Part shown: positions 50,881 through 60,199 of the stretch, piece after piece
How the letters are laid out: each line of letters begins with the position of its first letter
How positions within the stretch are numbered: position 1 is the stretch's first letter
Source: Hypericum androsaemum
Taxonomy: Eukaryota > Streptophyta > Magnoliopsida > Malpighiales > Hypericaceae
NCBI GenBank assembly: GCA_963995505.1
Contig: OZ023181.1
Coordinates: 11,466,221 to 11,530,220, forward strand
Length of the DNA: 64,000 nucleotides
Reading direction: 5' to 3'
Notes under the pieces: model-generated
What the model was told of the DNA's origin: nothing
The model's database searches: none
Seen by the model: only the letters and a program-made list of their open reading frames with translations
Made by a program: the position numbers and the translations under genes

Positions 50881-53335
50881 GAAATGGCAAGTAAAGGCAA
50901 GAAAAGGTAAGAAAATGCGAGAAAAGGTAAGAAAAGGAAAGAAAAGGAAAGACAAGGCAAGATAAGGCAAGAAAAGGCAAGATCGGGAAGGAAATGGCAA
51001 GAAAAGGAAAGAAAAGGCAAGAAAAGGCAAGTAAAGGCATGAAAAGGTATGAAAAGGCAAGGAAAAGGAAAGAAAAGGCAAGAAAATGAAATCTAAGGCA
51101 AGATAAGGCAAGGAAAAGAGAAGAAAGTACAAGAAAAGGAAAGAAAAAGGCAAGAAAAGGCATGAAAAGGTGAGAAAAGGCAAGAAAATGCAAGGAAAAG
51201 GCAAGAAAAGGCAAGAAAAGGTAAGAAAAGGCGAGAAAAGAAAAGAAAAGGAAAGAAAGGCAAGAAAAGGCAAGGAAAGGCAAGAAAAAGAAAGATCAGG
51301 CAGGAAAAGGCAAGGAAAATACAAGAAAAGGCAAGGAATATGCAAGAAAAGGCAAGAAAAGGAAAGAAAAGGCAAGAAAAGGCATGGAAAAGGCATAAAA
51401 AGGCAACATAAGTCAAGAAAAGGCAAGCAAAGGCAAGAAATGGCAAGATAATTTAAGAAAAGGCAAGCAAAGGCAAGAAAAGGCAAGGAAAAGAAAGGAA
51501 AAGGCAAGAAAAGGCATGAAAAGGTAAGATAAGGTAAGAAAAGGAGAGAAAAGATAAGAGAAGGAAAGAAAAGGCAAGATAAGGCAAGATCAGGCAAGAA
51601 ATGGCAAGATCAGGCAGGAAAAGGCAAGGAAAAAGCAAGAAAAGGCAAGGCATAGGCAAGAAAAGGAGAGAAAAGGCAAAAAAAGGCATGGAAAAGGCAT
51701 GAAAAGGCAAGAAAAGGTAAGAAAAGGCAACAAAAGGCAAAAAAAGGAAAGATAAAGCAAGAAAAGGCAAGGAAAAGGCAAGTAAAGGCATGAAATGGTA
51801 AGAAAAGGCAAGGATAGAAAAGGCAAGAAAATGAAAGATAAGGTAAGATAAGGCAAGGAAAGGGAAGGAAAAGATAAGAAAAGGCAAGAAAAGCCATGAA
51901 AAGGTAAGAAAAGGCATGAAAAGGTAAGATAAGGCAAGAAAAGGCAAGGAAAAGGCACGAAAAGGCAAGGAATGGAAATAAAAGGTAAGAAAAGGCAAGA
52001 AAAGGTAAGGAAAGGCAAATAAAAGAGAAGAAAAGGCATGAAAAGATAAGAAAAGGCATGAAAAGGTAAGATAAGGTAAGAAAAGGCGAAAAATTTAAGA
52101 AAAGGCATGGAAAGGGCACGAAAAGACAAGAAAAGGCAAGAAAAAGTCAAGATAAGGTAAGAAAAGGCAAGGAAAAGGCAAGAAAAGGCAAAAAAAGGAA
52201 AGATAAAACAAGAAAAGGCAAGGAATGGCATAAAATGGCAAGAAAAGGCAAGTAAAAGCATGAAAAGGTAAGAAAAGGCAAGAAAAAGGAAAAAAAGGAA
52301 AGATAATGAAAGATAAGGCAATATATGGCAAGGAAAGGTAAGAAAAGGCAAGAAAAGGAAAGAAAGGAAAAAAAAGGAAAGAAAATGAAAGATAAGGCAA
52401 TATAAGGCAAGGAAAAGACAAGAAAAGGCAAGAAAAGGAATGAAAAGGAAAGAAAAGGCATGAAAAGGCATGAAAAGGTAAGATAAGGCAAGAAAAGGCA
52501 AGTAAAAGTCACGAAAAGGCAAGAAAAGGAAAGAAAAGGCAAGAAAAGTTAAGAAAAGGCGAGAAAAGGAAAGAAAAGGAAAGAAAAGGAAAGATAAGGC
52601 AAGAAAAGGCAAGATCAGGAAGGAAAAGGCAAGGAAAAGGCAAGAAAAGGCAAGGAATAGGAAGGAAAAGGCAAGAAAAGGCATGGAAAAGGCAAGAAAA
52701 AAGTAAGAAAAGGCAAAAAAAGGAAAGTTAAGGCATGAAAATGTAAGAAAAGGCAAGAAAATGTAAGAAAGGGCAAGAAAATGAAAGATAATGCAAGAAA
52801 AGGCAAGAAAAGGCAGGATAAGGCAAGGAAAAGGCAAGAAAAAGAAAGGAAAAGTTAAGAAAAGGCAAGAAAAGGCAAGGAAAAGGAAAGAAAAGGCAAG
52901 ATAAGGCAAGAAAAGGCACGGAAAAGGGATGAAAAGGCAAGAAAAGGAAAGATAAGGCAAGATAAGGCACGAAAAGGTAAGGAAAAGATAAGAAAAGGCA
53001 AGAAAAGGCATGAAAAGGCAAGAAGAGGCAAGAAAAGGTAAGATAAGGTAAGAAAAGACAAGAAAAAGGCACCAAAAGGCAAGAAAAGGAAAGAAAAGGA
53101 GAGAAAAGGAAAGAAAAGGCAAGAAAAGGTAAGAAAAAGCAAGATAAGGCAAGAAATGGCAAGAAAAGAAAAAAAGGAAAGAAAATGAAAGATAAGGCAA
53201 GATAAGGCAAGGAAAAGACAAAAAAAGGCAAGAAATGGAAAGAAAAGGCAAGAAAAGGCATGAAAAGGTAAGAAAAGGCATGAAAAGGTAAGATACGGCA
53301 CGAAAAGGCAAGAAAAGGAAAGAAAATGCAAGAAA
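50881..53335 (+). repeat. Segment B of the satellite array, second copy
   Basis: Repeats the landmarks of 15,401-18,050 in order at a shift of 35.29-35.48 kb: GAAATCTAAGG 51,088, ATTTAAG 51,451, GCGAAAAATTTAAG about 52,086, AAAAAAGTAAG about 52,698 and GGCACCAAAAGG about 53,068. It has one copy of the 433-bp piece that is doubled in the first segment B. Similarity ends at about 53,335 (compare about 18,060). Confidence 0.75.
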
Positions 53336-54950
53336 AGGCAAGAAAAGGTAAGAAAAGGAGAGAAAAGGTAAGAAAAGGAAAGAAAAGGCAAGAACAGGCA
53401 AGATAAGGTAAGAAAAGGCAAGAAAAGGAAAGAAAATGAAAGATAAGGCAGGAAAAGGCAAGATCGGGCAAGAAAAGGCAAAGAAAAGGCAAGAAAAGGC
53501 AAGAAATAGGCAAGAAAAGGCAAGAAAAGGAAAGAAAAGGCAAGAGAAGGCATGGAAAAGGAAAGATAAGTCAAGAAAAGACAAGAAAAGGCAAGAAATG
53601 GCAAGATAAGTCAAGAAAAGGCAAGAAAAGGCAAGGAAAAGGTGTGAAAAAGCAAGAAAAGGCATGAAAAGGTAGGATAAGGCAAGAAAAGGCAAGGAAA
53701 AGGCACAAAAAGGCAAGAAAAGGAAAGAAAAGGCAAGAAAAGGCAAAAAAAGGTAAGAAAAGGTGAGAAAAGGTAATAAAAGGAAAGATAAGGCAAGGAC
53801 AGGAGTGGAAAAGGCATGAAAAGGGGTGGAAAAGGCAAGAAAAAGGCAAGATAAGGTAAGAAAAGGCAAGGAAAATGCAAGGAAAGGCAAAAAAAAAGGA
53901 AAGAAAAGGCAAGTAAGGGCATGAAAAGGTATGAAAAGGCAAGAAAATGATAGATAAGGAAGATAAGGCAAGGAAGGGCAAGGAAAAGACAAGAAAAGGC
54001 ATGAAAAGGCATGAAAAGGTAAGATAAGGCAAGAAAAGGCAAGGAAAAGGCACAAAAAGGCAAGAAAAGGCAAGGAAAGGAAAGATAAGGCAAGATACGG
54101 TAAGATAAGGCAAGATCAGAAAGGAAAAGGCAAGGAGAATGCAAGAAAACATAAGGAAAAGGCAAGAAAAGGCAAGGAATAGGCAAGAAAAGGTAAGAAA
54201 AGAAAAGAAAAGGCATGAAAAGGAAAGAAAAATGCAAGAAAAAGGAAAGATAATGTAAGAAAAGGCAGGGAAAGGCAAGAAAAGGAAAAAAATGAAAGAT
54301 AAAGCAAGAAAAGGCAAGGAAAAGGCATAAAAAGGCAAGTAAAGGCATGAAAATTTAAGAAAAGGCAAGGAAAAGGAAAGAAAAGGCAAGAAAATGAAAG
54401 ATAAGGCAAGGTAAGGCAAGGAAAAGAGAAGAAAAGGCATGGAAAAGGCAAGAAAAGGCAAGAAAAAGGCAAAAAAAGGAAAGATAAAGCAAGAAAAGGC
54501 AAGGAAAATGCAAGAAATGACATAAAAAGGCAAGAAAAGGCAAATAAAGGCATGAAAAGGCAAGAAAAGGCAAGGAAAAGGAAAAAAAGGAAAGAAAATG
54601 AAAGATAAGGCAAGGAAAGGCAAGGAAAAGATAAGAAAAGGCAAGAAAAGGCAAGAAAAGGCAAGAAAAGACAAGAAAGGGTAAGAAAATGCGAGAAAAG
54701 GTAAGAAAAGAAAAGAAAAGGAAAGATAAGGCAAGATCAGGAAGGAAAAGGCAAGAAAAGGCAAGGAATAGGCAAGAAAAAGCAAGAATAGGCGTGGAAA
54801 AGGCATGAAAAGGCATGAAAAGGCAAGAAAAACGCAAGATAAGGTAAGAAAAGGCAAGGAAAAGGCAAGAAAAGGCAAAAAAAGGAAACATAAAGCAAGA
54901 AAAGGATTGGAAAAGTGAAGAAACGGCATAAAAAGGCCAGAAAAGGCAAG
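53336..54950 (+). repeat. Diverged HOR-A-like satellite next to the retrotransposon
   Basis: Scattered HOR-A landmarks occur, including GGGGTGGAAAAGG near 53,824 and a changed AATGATAGATAAGGAAG near 53,946. From about 54,660 the order matches HOR-A around 14,640-14,905 closely, including GATTGGAAAAGTGAAG (54,904). The last bases before the element match the HOR-A stretch ending at about 14,905. Only satellite is visible. Confidence 0.6.
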
Positions 54951-54955
54951 TAAAG
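54951..54955. other. Candidate target-site duplication TAAAG (left copy)
   Basis: These five bases directly precede the LTR terminus TGTCACG at 54,956. Ty3/gypsy integrases usually duplicate 5 bp. The homologous uninserted HOR-A sites read TAAAT (for example 14,901-14,905), so this is either TAAAG at this copy or a one-base change. The right copy lies beyond the window, so the duplication is not proven. Confidence 0.5.
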
Positions 54956-57397
54956 TGTCACGACCCGCTCTCAGGTCGGTGACCGGCGCTAGACTCCACG
55001 GCAAACATCTGCAAATGTGCAATCTAGCAAGCCTCACACAAATTCATCAATACTCACATCAAACAAACCTGAGAAAGATACAACACATGCAAAGATGGTA
55101 CATAACCATCAACGAAAATCTGAACAAACCATCTCCAAATGACAAATCCAAAATCGGACATAAACCAGGATCTAACCACTACGGAGCATCTATACAGATG
55201 TACAAGGAAGCACAAGTATGGAGACCTCAAAAGTGTAGCCCTCGAACGAATAAGATGGCTCGAAATACAGACTCCAGAATCAATGCTACTATGGCACCTT
55301 GGAACCTGAGATAGATTAGTTGGAGGGGTAAGTGTTTGGGAACACTTAGTAAGAAGATAGAACATAACATATTAGTTATGTCTGAGATATACGTGCCACA
55401 GAACTCAACCATGTTCGATGTAACTAAACTTGAAATGCATGATGACCATATGATGCACAAATTACCGAAAACAAAAATATAAACACACAGACACATAGAG
55501 CCATGAACAGGTTTTGAAAAGCCCCTTCCTCTGACTGCCAAGGGATATTCAAATGGCCAAACGAATCTCCGTCCACACAAACACAAAGCTAGCTTACATA
55601 CATAAACTAGTGATATCCCCAAACTGTGAGCTCATAGACTAACATCCCCGGTTAGTACGGGAAAGCCTGTTCATCTCTCTCACAAAACACATATCTTAAC
55701 AAACATATGACCCAACGGTCCAGAATCATATCCCTCACACATATGCCAAATATACCAAATCAGCCTGAGCTAGCAATCTAGCCGGTCATTCACAAATCTC
55801 ACATTCATCACAAACCGATCACAATATACCAAACGTATCACATATGCACAATCTCATCTCATAACCAAGAACATATGCATGAGACGCACATCAATCAAGA
55901 TCTAAAACATGCATATAACAAACACAGCCAACATATCATGGTCTATCCGCTTACACAATGAAGATCCATCGATCACACTGATTTCTGAATCCAATGCCTT
56001 TCACTCAAAGCTTTCGAAATGATTCTCCTTCACCCACACACCTTGCGGATGTTCTGTTCACAATCCCAAATCACAATAACGAGGTTAACCTCTGAATTCC
56101 TAAACCAAATCGCTGCCAACGCTTCATAACAACGGATAACGACATAATCACAACACATCGTCTAAATATCTCAATCTCTTTCAATCCTTACTTTCTTGAC
56201 AAATATACCACACATGTATAATCTGTTTAGAGCCTACTCATGGTCATAAATGTCATCCAACAATCTGTTTTGGCAATCACAACACAAACCAAACACAAGA
56301 GAAGCTCAACCACTTCATCTTCAATAATTACCACATATAACTCAATCTCAGATCATAACCACTTCAAATAACACTTTACATGACTTCCCCTGTATGTCCT
56401 TGATATCTCAGAATCCACATATTCACTGAAATTTCCAAACAAACTACTTACCAAGTCTCTATTCTTGAGCCCCTTCAATCTGAACACAGCAGACAAGTCC
56501 GAACTTCAACCAAGTCTTGAACAATATTTCTTCATCCAAACAAGGCATATAATATACGGTTAGAAAGCTTATAGAGTCCTCTGTAAGCTGTCAAAATTTC
56601 ATGTCCCAATTCGAAGCCTAAGTATGCGTACCGATCACGTTTTCCTCAACAACCTCAGCTGTGTGCTTCTTCAACGACAGTCTGATTCAAAACGAATTTC
56701 CTGTCAATTCCCTAATCCAAATTTCACAAATGATATACCAAAAGAAAGGTATTGAAGTCCGCTACAACTCTCTTCAAAGGTTTAAAGTCCAAATCTGAAC
56801 GGAAGTATGCTTACTGCTTGATTCTTTATTGAGAAGCTTCTTTCTCTTTCCTTCAGCTCTCTCTCTCTCTTCTTCTTTTCAATTCTGTTTTGTGGCTAAG
56901 TGTGAGGACGTTTTGCTTCTTAAAGGAAGTCTCTGAGACATAGAAGGAGGTGGGTGAGGTCCAATAGCATTCCACTCACCTCTTCAATTTGATCTATGGA
57001 GCAAACAAGTGGAGTGTTGCAATTGGCTACTTAAAATCTGGGATCCAATCAGATTCATTCACAAGCAAGCAGCTCAAGAATGGCGGCCTTCCTCTAGTTT
57101 TTATCCAATTTGATAGTCAACTTATTTGTTCCTCTATGTTTCTAGTTTCTGGATCAAGTTCATTTGTACCATTTGAAGCAATATTGAGAATGTTATGCCC
57201 AATTTACTAAGCAAAGGTCAATATGTCCAAATCTGTCCAAGTAGCTTCTCAAGGAAATAAATTCACTAAAGATTGTTGTGGTTGAAATGGGAATCATAAG
57301 GACACCAATTGATATCATTGAACACTTCAAATCACACATCTCATGTAACCATCTCGATGCGATGCATTTCGACCAACCATTTTTTCCGAATGTCACA
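54956..57397 (-). repeat. 3' LTR (complete, 2,442 bp)
   Basis: On the plus strand it starts TGTCACGACCC and ends AATGTCACA. In the element's orientation it runs from TGTGACATTC to GTCGTGACA, so it has TG...CA ends. The start repeats at 62,272 with a constant shift of 7,316 bp as far as the window end. It is directly followed on the plus strand by the complement of the polypurine tract. The LTR should hold the promoter, the polyadenylation signal and the R region, but I could not place a convincing TATA box. It encodes nothing I can support. Transcription ending or starting here would read on the minus strand into the satellite. Confidence 0.95.
56857..56880. repeat. Short CT/GA microsatellite within the LTR
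   Basis: Seven CT dinucleotides (56,857-56,870) are followed by a pyrimidine run TCTTCTTTTC. On the element's sense strand this is a GA-rich tract. GA tracts can act as promoter elements in plants, but nothing here shows that. The corresponding part of the 5' LTR lies outside the window. Confidence 0.6.
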
Positions 57398-57410
57398 ATT
57401 CTCCCCCCTT
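57398..57410 (-). other. Polypurine tract (plus-strand primer site)
   Basis: In the element's orientation the sequence AAGGGGGGAGAAT lies directly upstream of the 3' LTR start TGTGACA. This is where an RNase-H-resistant polypurine primer for second-strand synthesis is expected, and it fixes the inner LTR boundary at 57,397. Between it and the end of pol (57,471) are about 60 bp of noncoding sequence. Confidence 0.9.
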
Positions 57411-57470
57411 ATAAAAATTCGGTCCCCGAATTTACTTGTAACTAAGTTATCAAACGAAGAACTTACTTGG

Positions 57471-58181
57471 TTATTCAAACAGGTGCGGAAATCTTCCTCG
57501 TATATCATCCTCTAACTCCCATGTGGCTTCTAATGGAGAATAATTTTGCCACAATACTTTCACGAACGGTAACTCCTTAGTCCTTAGTTTTCTCACCTGC
57601 CTATCCATAATCTGTAGTGGCTGCTCATCGTAGGTGAGATCGTCACGAAACTCCACATTTGGCTGATCTATCACATGTGAGGAGTCATGTAAATACCTCC
57701 TAAGCATGGAGACATGGAATACCGGATGTATATGTGAGAACGCAGGTGGTAATGCCAACCGATAAGCCACTTGACCAACCTGCTCTAAAATCGCGAATGG
57801 TCCCACATATCTTGGACTTAGTTTACCCTTCTTTCCAAATCTCATAACACCCTTCATCGGAGATACTTTGAGAAATACACTTGAACCCTTTTCAAATTCA
57901 ATGTCCTTTCTCCTTTTATCCGAGTACGACTTCTGTCTACTCTGAGCTGTCATTAGCCTCTTTCGAATCACTTTGATCTCCTCAACCGTATCATCCAAGA
58001 ATTCAAGATTCACATTCTGTTTCTCACCAACATCATCCCAATATACCGGTGATCTGCACTTCCTGCTATACAATGCTTCATACGGTGCCATCTGAATACT
58101 ACTCTGATAATTATTATTGTATGAGAATTCCATCAAAGGCAAATAAAGTTCCCAACTACCTCCAAAATCAATCACACACGA
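57471..58181 (-). pseudogene. pol: pol: integrase C-terminal part with GPY/F module and chromodomain-like tail
   Basis: This is the last part of pol, in the same frame as the RNase H-integrase part but cut off from it by the TGA at 58,182-58,184. Counting from the GTG at 58,175, it first completes the integrase core fold (residues 1-45). Next come a basic region (about 70-90), a GPY/F-type module with LSPRYVGPFAIL (119-130), and the HPVFHVSMLR motif (150-159) typical of plant Ty3/gypsy integrases. The last 50 residues, with VKVLW and ATWELEDDIR, resemble the chromodomain-like tail of plant chromoviruses, thought to tether integration to modified heterochromatin histones. The frame ends in TAA at 57,471-57,473, about 60 bp before the polypurine tract. 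Internally it is open; the fault is the upstream stop. Confidence 0.85.
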
Positions 58182-59585
58182 TCACATCATATCCTCGAGA
58201 ATTTGTATTGTCTGCTCGGACTGTCCATCTGTCTGAGGATGAAAAGCTGTGCTCAAGTCCAAACGAGTACCCATAGCATCTTGAAATTTCTTCCAAAATT
58301 GAGACGTGAAATGTGTCCCTTGATCGGAGACTATCGAGACAGGAACTCCGTGCAATCGAACAATATGATCAATGAATAACTGAGCAAACTTAGTAGCATC
58401 ATACGTACTCTTGATCGGTAGGAAGTGTGCTGACTTTGTCAATCTATCCACGATAACCCAAACTGAATCAAATCCTCGTGGTGAAGTCGGAAGGCCTACT
58501 AATAAATCCATCGTAATTCGTTTCCATTTCCATTCTGGAATATCCAGCGGTTGCAACAAACCCGAAGGTCTTTGGTGCTCAGCCTTCACCTGTTGACACG
58601 TTAAACATCTAGCAACGAAATCCCCAATGTCCTTCTTCATACCATTCCACCAATAATGAATCTTTATATCATGGTACATCTTGGTAGAACCTGGATGCAT
58701 GCTATAAATGGTCTTGTGTGCCTGAGCCATAATGTCTTTCCTTACGTCTCTTACATCAGGTACGACCAACCGAGTACCGTAGTATAAAACACCATTTGAA
58801 CTGAGATGGAATTTAGGCAATTTACCTTCTTCAACTCTTTCAATCATCTTCATCAACTCAGGATCATCTCTCTGAAGTTCTACAACACGACCACGTATAG
58901 TTTGTTGTAGATGTAACTCACCTAACATCATAGGCTGATTTCCATCAAGCACTGTTGTCAACTCTAACCCTTGGTCGACTATCTCATGTATACTTGAAAT
59001 CAAAGGCCTTCGCGTCACTGACATATGTGCCAAACTACCCGCTGACTTCCGACTCAAAGCATCGGCCACAACGTTAGCTTTACCTGGATGATAGTTAATA
59101 GTGCAATCGTAATCCTTCAAAAATTCCATCCATCCCCTCTGCCTCATATTCAGATCCCTCTGATCAAAAATGTACTTCAAACTCTTGTGGTCAGTAAATA
59201 TGTCAAACTTCTCATCATATAGGTAATGTCTCCAAATTTTTAGCGCAAACACAACTGCACCCATTTCCAAGTCATGTACTGGATAATTATGCTCGTGTTT
59301 CTTCAGCTGTCTAGAGGCATACACAATCACATTCCTTTCCTGCATCAATACACATCCCAAGCCAATCCTAGAAGCATCACAATACACCGAATACTTTCCA
59401 GTTGCAGACGGTAAAGCCAAAATCAGAGCATTAGTCAACAAGTATTTCAACTCCTGAAAACTTCTCTCACAATCTTCTGTCCATTCGTACTTCACATTCT
59501 TTTGAGTCAATCATGTCAATGGAACGGCCAAAGTGGAAAAGCCTTTTACAAAACGTCTGTAATATCCAGCCAAACCAAGAAAACT
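58182..59585 (-). pseudogene. pol: pol: RNase H and integrase catalytic core, bounded by premature stops
   Basis: RNase H comes first. Counting residues from the TTG at 59,510, the acidic residues are D45 (YCDAS), E82 (DLEMG), D107 (FTDHKSL) and D150 (VADALSRK). The integrase zinc region follows (histidines at about 265-285, then C302 and C305 in RCLTCQQVK). The catalytic triad D335 (ITMDLL), D396 (VSDQGTHF) and E432 (GQSEQTI) has exactly 35 residues between the last two, the D,D(35)E spacing of retroviral-type integrases. All catalytic residues are present. The part is isolated by a TGA at 59,511-59,513 upstream and a TGA at 58,182-58,184 ten residues after E432. Between 59,514 and 59,585 the frame continues upstream with the YYRRF motif that normally links RT to RNase H. 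Confidence 0.9.
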
Positions 59586-60199
59586 GGAGTTGGCCAATTC
59601 ACTACAGCTTCTATCTTCTTTGGATCAACTGACACTCCATCCTTGGAAATAATATGTCCTAGGAATGCCACACTTTGTAACCAAAATTCACACTTAGAAA
59701 GTTTGGCATACAACTCATTATCCAACAACGTCTTCAAAACCAAGCGAAGATGTCTCTCATGTTCTTCCTCAGTCCGTGAATAAATCAATATGTCATCAAT
59801 AAAGACCACTACAAACTGATCCAAGAATGGTTTAAACATCCGATTCATCAAGCCCATAAAGAAAGCAGGAGCATTCGTAAGAGCAAACGGCATAACCAAG
59901 AATTCATAATGCCCATACCGAGTTCTGAAAGCTGTCTTGGTCACATCTTTCTTTCGAATCCTCAACTGATGGTACCCCGACCTTAAGTCAATCTTTGAAA
60001 ACCACTTGGCATCTCGCAACTGATCAAACAAATCATCGATACGTGGAAGAGGATACTGGTTGCGGATCGTTACCTTATTGAGTTGGCGATAATCAACGCA
60101 GAGTCTCAAACTTCCATCCTTCTTCCGAACAAACAACACAGGAGCACCCCATGGTGAAACACTAGGCCGAATATATTCCTTATCCAACAAATCTTGCAA
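59586..60199 (-). pseudogene. pol: pol: reverse transcriptase, cut off by a stop upstream and a deletion downstream
   Basis: About 205 residues of Ty3/gypsy reverse transcriptase. Counting from 60,199, visible motifs are [16 protein letters not shown] (15-30), the first catalytic aspartate in [10 protein letters not shown] (D71), FALTNAP (105-111) and FIDDIL with the paired catalytic aspartates D135 and D136 (about 59,792-59,797). GHII and the WPTP motif (202-205) follow. The TAG at 60,200-60,202 separates it from its own N-terminal part. Just after WPTP the frame shifts near 59,586: about eight codons expected in the family at this point are missing, and the later motifs [11 protein letters not shown] are in another frame. 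I infer a deletion of roughly 20-25 bp. The first residue read as a start is a TTG, so this is not an independent gene. Confidence 0.9.

Larger units (their letters stand above)
1..54955 (+). repeat. Satellite array built from a ~10-bp AAAAGGCAAG unit
   Basis: The whole stretch is a tandem array of a degenerate decamer, consensus AAAAGGCAAG on the plus strand. Common variants have ATAAGG, AAAAGGAAAG, AAAAGGTAAG and GGCATG, and an 11-bp form with an extra G (GGCAAGGAAAAGG). The first 60 bases are about 83% purine, and the orientation never flips. Counting the GG landmark gives 14 units in 144 bp near position 1 and 20 units in 204 bp near 30,010, that is 10.2-10.3 bp per unit. Three decamers make 30 bp. 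Any frame therefore repeats a 10-residue peptide (FLAFSCLFLP on the minus strand, KARKGKKRQE on the plus strand) and rarely meets a stop. I see no host gene, tRNA or rRNA in it. Such arrays are typical of plant centromeric or pericentromeric heterochromatin; that placement is inference. Confidence 0.97.

Noticed and set aside
592..51451. Plus-strand open frames of 60-130 codons rich in K, R, E and Q, resembling basic nuclear proteins
   Set aside because: They are direct translations of AAAAGGCAAG in one frame (KARKGKKRQE) with no start context, domain or conservation beyond the repeat.
478..54955. Dozens of long minus-strand open frames (up to 991 codons) rich in F, L, S, P and C
   Set aside because: They are translations of a decamer that rarely forms stops on that strand. 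They overlap in all three frames, carry no domain, and repeat the same 10 residues.
1..54955. CRISPR-like or interspersed direct repeats
   Set aside because: There are no unique spacers between constant repeats. The whole array is one degenerate tandem unit in a eukaryotic setting.
1..54955. Telomeric or interstitial telomere repeat
   Set aside because: I saw no TTTAGGG or CCCTAAA runs; the unit AAAAGGCAAG is not a known telomere type.
53571..55037. A 488-codon minus-strand frame with a non-repetitive N-terminus joined to the satellite peptide
   Set aside because: It crosses the LTR/satellite junction by chance. The first 30 codons are LTR end sequence (the same residues appear at 62,272-62,353) and the rest is satellite.
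54955..55314. A 119-codon plus-strand frame repeated at 62,271-62,630
   Set aside because: Antisense to the element and explained by LTR duplication. No domain or regulatory context is visible.
55227..55622. A 131-codon minus-strand frame that appears in both LTRs (also 62,543-62,938)
   Set aside because: Its presence in both LTRs follows from LTR identity and is not evidence of selection. The differences include amino-acid changes at a rate similar to silent ones, and there is no recognisable domain.
56540..56560. TATA-like sequence on the minus strand in the 3' LTR (complement of CATATAATATACGG)
   Set aside because: The homologous place in the 5' LTR (about 63,865) reads CATATGGTATACGG, so the TATA character is not conserved in the LTR that would drive transcription.
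57193..57515. Small frames near the 3' LTR inner end on both strands
   Set aside because: They run across the LTR boundary and the polypurine tract and have no domain.
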